From an uncultured bacterium (lineage in GTDB: Bacteria > Verrucomicrobiota > Kiritimatiellia > RFP12 > UBA1067): a DNA stretch of 16,771 nucleotides. Shown here one piece after another: positions 7,101 to 12,720 of the stretch; within the stretch, counting starts at the first letter, position 1; each line of letters opens with the position of its first letter. Position numbers and translations under genes: made by a program. The stretch spans positions 1 to 16,771 of the forward strand of contig CACZAK010000112.1 in NCBI GenBank assembly GCA_902779075.1, in the 5' to 3' direction. A model generated the notes under the pieces. It saw nothing but the letters and a program-made list of their open reading frames with translations. It made no database searches and was not told where the DNA came from.

Positions 7101-10100
7101 TACCCGAAGCACTCGCTCCGTCTCTTCTTCCGCAACGACTACGGCGACGGGCCGCTTGAGTTCCCGCTCTTCGGCGACGAGGGCGCAAGCAAGTTCAAGA
7201 AGGTTGACCTGCGCACTTCGCAGAACTACGCCTGGGCGAACGGAACCGACAGCACCTACAAGAAGGACACCTTCATCCATGAGGTATTCGCGCGCGACAC
7301 GCAGCGCGACATGGGCGAGCTCTACACACGGAGCCGCTACTACAACCTGTTCATCAACGGACACTACTGGGGCCTCTACCAGACGCAGGAGCGCGGCGAC
7401 GAGGACTACGCCGAGACGTACAACGGCGGCGACGCCGACCTCTACGACGTCATCAAGACCTCGCAGCCCGGCTACGTGACCGGCGCATCCGAGGGCACGA
7501 TCGACGCCTGGGAGGCGCTCTGGAACATGGCAGTGAACGAGGGCTTCTCCGGCGCGTACTCGAACAACTACCGCAAGGCGATGGGACAGAACCCGGACGG
7601 CTCGCGCAATCCCGAGTATCCGGTCTACCTCAACCCGACCAACCTGATGGACTACGTCATCAACTTCCACTATATGGTGGACTACGACTCGCCCGCCGCC
7701 TCGAGCAAGGCGAACAACCTCTACGCTGTGCGCGACCGCGACGACAACGACGACGGACTCAAGTCGCAGGGCTTCTACTTCCTGCGCCACGACGCGGAGC
7801 ACACCATGGGCAAACACGCCAATTCCGAGGCCAAGGACGATCCGACGTTGTACGGCACCGAGGGGACCCACGCCAACTTCAAGAAGCTGGATGCGTTCAA
7901 CCCTGGGGAGCTCCACTACAAGCTCTGCGCCAACCCGGAATACAAGATGGCGTTCGCGGACAGGTTCTACAAGCACTGCCTCGCGCATGGCGGCGCGCTC
8001 ACCGTCCCCGAGGCGACAAAGCGTTTCCAGAGCCGCATGGCGGAGATCGACGACGTGATCGTGTGCGAGTCCGCGCGCTGGGCGACGGCCGGGCAGACGC
8101 GCCAGACGTGGCTGAGCGCGTGCGGCGACTGCTTCACCTTCATCACGAACCGCATGCCGTACATGCTCTCGCAGTACCGCAACCGCGGCTGGTATCCGTC
8201 CATCGACGCGGGTGTCGTGCTCAACGGCGCAGGCGCGACGATCGTTGACGGCATGGTCGTTGCGTCGACCGACAAGATCTACCTCTCCGGCGCCGGCACC
8301 GTTTACTATACGCTCGACGGCAGCGATCCGCGCGTCGAGGGTGGTGCAGTCGCCGGGGGCGCAGTCCAGTATTCCGGTGCTTCACCCGCGCCAATCGACG
8401 TTGCGGTCATCGCGAAGGGCGACGTCTGGAAGTATTCCGACGCGGGCGCGAAGCCGGCGGATAACTGGACCGCTCCCGACTACGACGATTCGTCGTGGAG
8501 CTCCGGCGCAAGCCGCCTCGGTTTCGCGAACTCGGGCACGTTCGGAACGCCGCTGAACCGCTTTGTCGGCGGCGGCTCGTCTGGAACGCAGGTGACCACC
8601 TACTACTTCCGCAAGACCTTCACGATGCCCGCCGGAGCCGAACGGATCACGGAGCTCAAGGCGGCGCTTGACTGCGACGACGGCTACGTCGCCTACATCA
8701 ACGGAGTCGAGGTCAAGCGCGACCAGGTTGCCTCGACGGAATACGGCGCGTTCTCCACGGCGACGAACATGGGCGAGAAGAACGACACGTTCACGTTCCC
8801 CGCCGGCACGCTCGTCGCGGGCGAAAACGTCATCGCCGTCGAGGTACACCAGTGTAACGCGAGTTCGACCGACGCCTGGTGGAACCTCGCGCTTTCGTAC
8901 GCGCAGGCCGTGGAAGTGGAGGGCGGAATCGCCGTGCCTCCTACGGGACTCACGCTCACGATGCGCGTCCTCTCGCAGTCCGGCGAGTGGAGCGCGCTTT
9001 CGACGGTCAATGTCAGGGGCGAGCTGCCGCAGGCGTCCGTCGCGGACGGTCTGCGTCTCGCCGAGGCCCTCACGTCGGCCGAGGGCGGCGACGACACGCT
9101 CGACTACCTGGTCGTCACGAACGTGGCGGCGGGCGAGATCCATCTTGACGGCGTGAAGATCGTCGCGTGGAACGCGAAGAAGAAGAGCGAGGCGGATCCG
9201 TCGCTCACCTACTTCTTCCCCGCTGGCACGAGCCTCGGCTCCGGCGAGTCGCTGCGGATCGACGCCGCCTCGTTCCCTGCAGGCGGCAAGCTCACGAACA
9301 GCCAGGTAGGCCTGCGCATCTACGCTGCGGGCGGGGCGCTCGTGCAGGACGTCTATCTCGACGCCGACTGGTGGAACGGCGCGTGCGACGGAACGGGCGA
9401 ATACTTCGTGGCGAAGACGTTCGGCGCGGAGGCGAAGACGGTTTCGGACTGGAAGCCGTCCGTGAGCTGGGTCGAGAAGAACCTGCGCTTCTTTGAGTTC
9501 GACGGTGTTCCGGCTGATGGCAACGGCGGTGACACGGGCGAGTATTTCGTGTTGACGAACCTCTCCGACTCGGTCACGCTGGACCTCACAGGCGTCGTGG
9601 TCAACATCTGCAAGTCGGGCGATCCCGAGACCTCCGCGAAGTGCATTGTCACGATTCCCGAGATGACCCTCGCGCCGGGCGCAACCGTCCGCTTCGACCA
9701 GGCCACGTACTGGAACGGCTCGAAGCAGAAGATCACCAATGGCGCGTTGGTCATGAAGATCTACGACGCCGAAGGCGCGACGGTCCAGGTCTCCACGCCC
9801 GACCAGAACAATGCGGCATTCGCCAATTACAAGGCGAAGGCTTCCTCGACGAGCGGCGGACCCGTCCTGCGCGCGACCTCGTTCGCCCGCGAGACGACGA
9901 CTGCAGACTGGATGGAATATACGCCTGCGCCAACCGACTGGCCGGACGATCCGGACACGGAGATTACGGCAACGACGACCGCGGCAGACCTCGGCATCAC
10001 ATCCGGCGCGTTCACGAACGCGACGCCGGAAGTCCTGCGGAAGCTCTCCAAGTGGGCGAAGGCGAACGGCGTGCCGTATGGCGGCGAGGCGGTCAACGGT

Positions 10101-10367
10101 GCCGCGTTCGCGGAGACGGGCTACACGCTCTTCGAGGAGGCCTACCTCCTGAACTGCGCGCTGACGGCCGAGGCGGTGGCGGCGAAGAAGGCGCTGTTCC
10201 GCTTCAACGAGATCATTCCGGGCACCGTCCCGTCGATTGACGCAACGCTCTACAACGGAAGGGTGCGGATATTCGGCTCCCAGACGCTCGAAGGTGGCGG
10301 GACATGGTCCGATGCCTCCGAAGACCTGGCGACAGCGCACTTCTTCAAGGCCGTACTGACATTCTGA
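4110..10367 (+). CDS. Very large secreted multidomain protein with CotH kinase domain, lamin-tail domains and chitobiase-C-like domains
   Basis: 2085 residues from ATG 4110, which has GAGG (4098-4101) at 8-nt spacing; the in-frame TTG at 4092 lacks this. A Sec signal peptide (1-29) ends LPLFA|D. Domains in order: an N-terminal beta-rich region (about 30-300); a lamin-tail domain (about 310-415, FLFINEVMASNG...DWVELRN); a PA14-like region (about 505-640, WTFSVGSDDGFSL); a chitobiase C-terminal-like domain (about 800-882, IYYTIDGTSPTT); a CotH kinase domain (about 930-1370) with KHSLRLFFRNDYG, GLYQTQER (1088-1095) and FYFLRHDAEHTMG (D1228 is the likely metal/catalytic Asp); a second YYTLDGSDP module; a galactose-binding-like module (about 1439-1613, DDGYVAYINGVEV); two lamin-tail-like modules (about 1646-1786, 1791-1945); and a final module ending FFKAVLTF. 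CotH of Bacillus is an atypical protein kinase of spore coat; here the protein is exported, so it may phosphorylate surface proteins or act structurally. Domain edges are estimates. Confidence 0.9.
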   Translation: MEKKVICSIRKGLVAAFVVAASASLPLFADTWFDAGIPSYTSWPDDDSAYEVPGVGVWTNTASAELDSSAGQTWLSVFAEDVTPLLFMPLQTRSIASDEPTMVFNVKFTEGTSPLIADQTIKGSVTVVEKGEGSVYMGIMKDPDGTTNIWRELSGVTPDLANAVELRVSLRTYNGERQVRYAVGNTVLTSSYGEWAPTAYAGSSDDVTSAGMVGNGDLFNLAAETIAIRTKYPLTIPDIDGMGVVSVKVDGVDVSPEANGTYLVPEGAYVAVTFAPDAGKYLDFRTMVFQMGDSAMTLPVAGRPSVVPPSSFLFINEVMASNGETAATVNGGAELDWVELRNDNDDDIDVTGWYMYDDATKPNKWVQIEGSCVVPGHGYKLVWCDKSYTNWAAGEAHAKFGVGKSDSTVVLASSNSLDAIVTTLALPPQMKDVSYGRGNREKTILGKLDAAQWRVGNGEWQAASGPVGMPGAATGGFTVTSYQLNKDACANIPAVEGALASGRYSPKTTLTGVQTVAYKNASGTVSSEFSSSYRSVSEVGMADNGTYYAILVEGVINIPRAGSWTFSVGSDDGFSLEAWNEKYHFQSEYTGARGYGQTPAIFRVQEPGAYNVRLLYFQATGGAALDFCVKEGEFEDYENFTLDGFSLVGTAASGVTHAGAWAGHVSTDVSAAMLNVTNALDWKATFTLDAAPASDDAFRLKVRFADGFTAKVNGTVVTNALVEEARALADALTPVVIPIPSGLLAAGDNLLEITAVNDAVSDPDFLLSAEVSVTKSAEELVFFREPTPGTKNTTAGYGPASPKVLFSVPHGYKTAAFDLTLSCADDPTAAIYYTIDGTSPTTSSTPYTGPIHIASTTCIRAAVPQEGSVIQQDAAATYLFLDDILQQTSGVVPAGFPTTTINSQVMRYGMNQSVVNGADRDRLLRGFTNSVSTISLVIDPHNLFDPVEGIYVNAKACDGREWERTTMVEQIDPTNDANGFSTAGGIRIRGAFSRNPQYPKHSLRLFFRNDYGDGPLEFPLFGDEGASKFKKVDLRTSQNYAWANGTDSTYKKDTFIHEVFARDTQRDMGELYTRSRYYNLFINGHYWGLYQTQERGDEDYAETYNGGDADLYDVIKTSQPGYVTGASEGTIDAWEALWNMAVNEGFSGAYSNNYRKAMGQNPDGSRNPEYPVYLNPTNLMDYVINFHYMVDYDSPAASSKANNLYAVRDRDDNDDGLKSQGFYFLRHDAEHTMGKHANSEAKDDPTLYGTEGTHANFKKLDAFNPGELHYKLCANPEYKMAFADRFYKHCLAHGGALTVPEATKRFQSRMAEIDDVIVCESARWATAGQTRQTWLSACGDCFTFITNRMPYMLSQYRNRGWYPSIDAGVVLNGAGATIVDGMVVASTDKIYLSGAGTVYYTLDGSDPRVEGGAVAGGAVQYSGASPAPIDVAVIAKGDVWKYSDAGAKPADNWTAPDYDDSSWSSGASRLGFANSGTFGTPLNRFVGGGSSGTQVTTYYFRKTFTMPAGAERITELKAALDCDDGYVAYINGVEVKRDQVASTEYGAFSTATNMGEKNDTFTFPAGTLVAGENVIAVEVHQCNASSTDAWWNLALSYAQAVEVEGGIAVPPTGLTLTMRVLSQSGEWSALSTVNVRGELPQASVADGLRLAEALTSAEGGDDTLDYLVVTNVAAGEIHLDGVKIVAWNAKKKSEADPSLTYFFPAGTSLGSGESLRIDAASFPAGGKLTNSQVGLRIYAAGGALVQDVYLDADWWNGACDGTGEYFVAKTFGAEAKTVSDWKPSVSWVEKNLRFFEFDGVPADGNGGDTGEYFVLTNLSDSVTLDLTGVVVNICKSGDPETSAKCIVTIPEMTLAPGATVRFDQATYWNGSKQKITNGALVMKIYDAEGATVQVSTPDQNNAAFANYKAKASSTSGGPVLRATSFARETTTADWMEYTPAPTDWPDDPDTEITATTTAADLGITSGAFTNATPEVLRKLSKWAKANGVPYGGEAVNGAAFAETGYTLFEEAYLLNCALTAEAVAAKKALFRFNEIIPGTVPSIDATLYNGRVRIFGSQTLEGGGTWSDASEDLATAHFFKAVLTF

Positions 10368-10382
10368 CCTTGTCACATCCTT

Positions 10383-10427
10383 GCGGCTCGCCGAACAGTG
10401 GTGGGGCGAGCCCTCCGGGCGAGCCGC
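10383..10427. repeat. Hairpin just after the CotH-domain gene
   Basis: GCGGCTCGCC (10383-10392) pairs perfectly with GGCGAGCCGC (10418-10427) across a 25-nt loop that itself contains GGGGCGAGCC. It starts 16 nt after the stop codon, so it could stop or protect the long mRNA, but no T-run follows. It is better regarded as REP-like. A third related segment, GGCTCGCCCC, lies at 10470-10479. Confidence 0.55.
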
Positions 10428-10466
10428 AATCCCCTAAAATCACGTTTCGCACCGTAATCTCACGCC
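10421..10466 (+). repeat. 46-bp dispersed direct repeat, copy A
   Basis: This block begins GAGCCGCAAT and ends TAATCTCACGCC. Copy B at 10748-10793 matches it at 41 of 46 positions without gaps by eye. Both copies follow a GTGGGGCGAG-containing segment, so the repeated unit is probably longer and composite. Confidence 0.75.
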
Positions 10467-10534
10467 CAAGGCTCGCCCCCGATGCTCTATGTGGTTCAAA
10501 AATCCCTTTGTTGTATTCCGCTCTTTCTCTTATC

Positions 10535-10622
10535 GTAGCTCAAAAATCCCCCGTGCGTAGCTCATAAATCCCCCCTGCGTAGCTCAAAAATCCCCCCTGC
10601 GCAGCTCAAAAATCCCCCTCTC
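10535..10622 (+). repeat. 22-bp tandem repeat, four units
   Basis: Units start at 10535, 10557, 10579 and 10601. The consensus starts GTAGCTCAAAAATC, followed by a C-run and TGC. Unit 2 has CTCAT instead of CTCAA, unit 1 has GTGC at its end, and unit 4 starts GCAG and ends CTCTC. There are no spacers. A degenerate fifth piece (GTTCAAAAATCCCTTTG) precedes the array. On the minus strand each unit presents a G-run followed by ATTTTTGAGC. Confidence 0.85.
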
Positions 10623-10683
10623 CTATGGCAGCCCGGCCAACTACGGGAGAGGCCGTGCTTGTTGCGACCGCTCGGTGGGGCGA

Positions 10684-10710
10684 GGAGCGGCCGCGCTCCG
10701 TCGCGGCCGC
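10684..10710. repeat. Nested hairpins with two GCGGCCGC palindromes
   Basis: GGAGCG-GCCG-CGCTCC (10684-10699) is a perfect 6-bp stem with a 4-nt loop. It overlaps the first of two identical 8-bp palindromes GCGGCCGC (10687-10694 and 10703-10710), which are 8 bp apart and could pair with each other as an alternative structure. Confidence 0.6.
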
Positions 10711-10747
10711 AAGGTGGGGCGAGGCATCCCGCCGAGCCGGGTGGGGC

Positions 10748-10793
10748 GAGCCGCAATTCCCTCAAACCACGTTCCGCACCATAATCTCACGCC
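10748..10793 (+). repeat. 46-bp dispersed direct repeat, copy B
   Basis: Second copy of the 10421-10466 block, same orientation, five substitutions. It overlaps the end of the fourth GTGGGGCGAG copy. Confidence 0.75.
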
Positions 10794-10885
10794 TCATACC
10801 CGCTACTTTACTTATCGCGATATGTGACGTACCGCGCATTCACATTTTAAACCGCGCGCAAAACTTCAATTTCCCAAAATCCCGC

Positions 10886-10914
10886 TTGCGTTGGGCGGAG
10901 GAATGTGGCATACT
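10886..10914 (+). promoter_or_regulatory. Probable sigma70-type promoter of the FGE-domain gene
   Basis: TTGCGT (10886-10891), a 17-bp spacer and CATACT (10909-10914), with TGTGG just before the -10. The pairing resembles the TTGCGG/TATACT candidate before the CotH gene. Initiation here would give a leader of about 470 nt. Confidence 0.5.
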
Positions 10915-10965
10915 ATTTCCATCTTGCCTCTCAAAGGCGAGACGGCATTTGATCTTTGATATCGG

Positions 10966-11250
10966 CAGGTACGGCTTTTCGTGACGCGATTGCGCGGCGA
11001 AGAGCGGCACAGAGTACCTGTCACCGGGCCAAAGTTTTGGTAGCGCTCGCGCCGCCGGAACGGAGGCCAGAACCTCGGGGCACTGGGAGAACGGGCGTCT
11101 CGCCCGTTCAGGAGCCAGAGCCGAGGAGCTGGGCAAGCCCGAAAGGCCCCCAGCAACGTACGCAACAGCGTATTATCGCTTCAAGAAAAACTTCGCCAAA
11201 GTAAAGACAAAGCGAGATACGAAGTTGCGCGACGTGGGCAAGTCCCACGT
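10966..11250 (+). other. Structured leader region with several inverted repeats
   Basis: Within the presumed 5' untranslated region I find: CAGGTAC (10966-10972) with GTACCTG (11014-11020); GAACGGGCG-TCT-CGCCCGTTC, a perfect 9-bp stem with a 3-nt loop (11089-11109); GCTGGG (11128-11133) with CCCAGC (11149-11154); and ACGTGGG-CAAGT-CCCACGT (11232-11250). No known riboswitch or cis-RNA family is recognised. Some of these hairpins may be inserted REP-like units rather than parts of one regulatory RNA. Confidence 0.45.
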
Positions 11251-11393
11251 GGCGTGTCTTCTGATCATGTTTTGTCGTGGGCGTTTGGCGATGCCTTTCT
11301 TGAGACGTGAGAATGTAAGGCACGCCACTCTTCTTTTCTACGCCGAGGGTGTCGGGCCTTGGTAAAGGATCGGCGCAGGAAAGGCGAGAGAAA

Positions 11394-12611
11394 ATGACGG
11401 ATAAACCTTTGAAACGGTCTTTGGAAGCGTTCTTGAAAATGCTTCGTCGTTCTGCTCGTAACCATAAAAATGGGTTGCGGCACTATACTATAATGATTGC
11501 GATTGTCGCCTTTACGGCGGGAGTATGTTTCGCCGCGCCGACGGTGACGGATGTGACCGCGATGCAACCGTACCCGTGGGAGAATAAGGTGTACATCACT
11601 TACAAGATAGTCGGTGATATAGCGGCGAACGTGGAAAGCAGCGAAGCTCCGATTTTGAAGATTACGGCAAAGGACAAGACGACAGGTCAAATCTATGCTG
11701 AGACGTTTGGATCATACTTGTCTGGAGATACAGGAGTGGCGGCAGGAGTTCACAAGGTCGTGTGGGACATTGGTGCGCAAGGTGTGACAATCAATTCTGA
11801 CAACGTCACGTTCATGGTGGAGTATTGTTATGGGTATTATCTAGTTGTTGATTTGTCTGCTGGGGCGAATGCCTCATCATACCCAGTTACTTATCTTGGG
11901 GGAGTCCCGACAGGCGGGTGGACGGATGACTACAAGACCACCAAGCTTGTGTTGCGGCGTATTCAGGCTGGGGAATTCAAGATGCGGAACGAATCCAACG
12001 TCACGCTGACGAGGTCGTTCTATATAGGTGTATTTGAGATAACGCAAAAGCAATACCAGTTGGTGATGGGGGAGAATCCGTCATATTTCAAAGGCGAAAC
12101 GCGGCCTGTTGAGCAAGTGAGCTACAATACGATTCGCGGCACGGATTGGCCGAGGTCTGCCGCAGTGGATACCACCTCTTTCATGGGGAAGTTGCGGGCG
12201 CGGACAGGACTGGACTTCGATCTTCCTACCGAGGCTCAATGGGAGTATGCCTGCCGGGCAGGCACGACGACGATGTATTACTGGGGAGATTCAATGGATG
12301 GCGATTATGCATGGTACAAAGACAATTCCAGTAACATGACACACATTGTGGGGACTAAGAAGCCGAATGCCTGGGGGCTTTACGACATGAGTGGCAATGT
12401 AAAAGAGTGGTGCTTGGATTGGCTAGGCACTTTGAGTTCTGGTACCGATCCCAAAGGAGCATCCTCCGGGGTGAACCGGGTATGTCGCGGCGGCGGCTAT
12501 ATAACCCAGATTGTCGTCTTCTGCACTTCGTACAGGTATGACAGCGGGGAGCCGCCGTTCGACTACCCAACCATCGGCTTCCGCCTCGTCAGAACCCTGT
12601 CAAACGAATAA
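11394..12611 (+). CDS. Secreted FGE-sulfatase (SUMF1/EgtB/PvdO family) domain protein
   Basis: 405 residues from ATG 11394; an upstream GTG (11349) has no better ribosome-binding site, and GGCGAGAG lies just before 11394. A basic N-region of about 30 residues precedes the hydrophobic segment TIMIAIVAFTAGVCFA, with cleavage expected near A47/A48, so the protein is exported. Residues about 48-150 form a domain starting APTVTDVTAMQPYPWENKV that I associate with PVC-group secreted proteins. From about residue 184 comes the FGE-like domain: LRRIQAGEFKM, FEITQKQYQLVMG, PVEQVSYN, LPTEAQWEYACRAGT, NAWGLYDMSGNVKEWCLDW, VCRGGGY and GFRLVR. True formylglycine-generating enzymes use a cysteine pair in the C-terminal loop; here that region (YITQIVVFCTSYRYD) shows only one cysteine, so sulfatase activation is doubtful. 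A binding or other oxidase role is possible. Codon usage is visibly more AT-rich than in neighbouring genes. Confidence 0.88.
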   Translation: MTDKPLKRSLEAFLKMLRRSARNHKNGLRHYTIMIAIVAFTAGVCFAAPTVTDVTAMQPYPWENKVYITYKIVGDIAANVESSEAPILKITAKDKTTGQIYAETFGSYLSGDTGVAAGVHKVVWDIGAQGVTINSDNVTFMVEYCYGYYLVVDLSAGANASSYPVTYLGGVPTGGWTDDYKTTKLVLRRIQAGEFKMRNESNVTLTRSFYIGVFEITQKQYQLVMGENPSYFKGETRPVEQVSYNTIRGTDWPRSAAVDTTSFMGKLRARTGLDFDLPTEAQWEYACRAGTTTMYYWGDSMDGDYAWYKDNSSNMTHIVGTKKPNAWGLYDMSGNVKEWCLDWLGTLSSGTDPKGASSGVNRVCRGGGYITQIVVFCTSYRYDSGEPPFDYPTIGFRLVRTLSNE

Positions 12612-12706
12612 CGCGCGTAGTGAAATGGTAGGTATCCCTGCGCGGTAGCGCAACTGGACGCCATCCCGTAAAATAGGAATTACAACAAATGGAAAGAGAG
12701 TAGCTT

Positions 12707-12713
12707 AAAGGAG
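12707..12713 (+). promoter_or_regulatory. Ribosome-binding site that decides the start of the BACON/InlB-repeat gene
   Basis: AAAGGAG lies 7 nt before the ATG at 12721 but only 1 nt before another in-frame ATG at 12715. The spacing makes 12721 the initiator. The 109-bp gap after the FGE gene has no strong promoter; a small hairpin (TGCGC-GGTA-GCGCA, 12639-12652) without a T-run may be a weak terminator, so partial co-transcription is possible. Confidence 0.7.
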
Positions 12714-12720
12714 AATGAAA

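Larger units (their letters stand above)
10401..10750 (+). repeat. Four copies of GTGGGGCGAG
   Basis: The 10-mer GTGGGGCGAG occurs exactly at 10401-10410, 10675-10684, 10714-10723 and 10741-10750. Each is followed by a different short continuation (CCCTCC, GAGCGG, GCATCC, CCGCAA). The first and last copies lead into the 46-bp repeat. The pattern resembles degenerate REP units rather than a coding sequence. Confidence 0.7.
10368..11393. other. About 1 kb without a convincing gene: repeat-rich spacer followed by a long leader
   Basis: No ORF here has a ribosome-binding site, recognisable family or sensible composition. The left half (10383-10800) is made of short GC-rich repeats and hairpins listed separately. 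The right half, after a candidate promoter at 10886-10914, would be an untranslated leader of roughly 470 nt for the FGE-domain gene, with several inverted repeats. I see no tRNA and no RNA family that I can name. Confidence 0.7.

Noticed and set aside
5835..7988. 717-codon minus-strand open frame opposite the CotH gene
   Set aside because: Its product is an Arg/Val-rich low-complexity translation typical of antisense frames in GC-rich genes, with no motif or ribosome-binding site, while the plus strand encodes recognisable domains.
8382..10376. 664-codon minus-strand open frame opposite the end of the CotH gene
   Set aside because: Same reasons; Arg-rich composition and no family resemblance.
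10535..10622. CRISPR array
   Set aside because: Units are directly adjacent at 22 bp with no unique spacers and no cas genes nearby; it is a simple tandem repeat.
10956..11204. 82-codon plus-strand ORF in the leader of the FGE gene
   Set aside because: It runs through hairpins (including GAACGGGCG-TCT-CGCCCGTTC) and is basic and low-complexity with no ribosome-binding site; better explained as leader/repeat DNA.
11349..11393. GTG 11349 as start of the FGE-domain gene
   Set aside because: It would add residues before an already long basic N-region, and ATG 11394 has a nearer purine-rich site; kept 11394.
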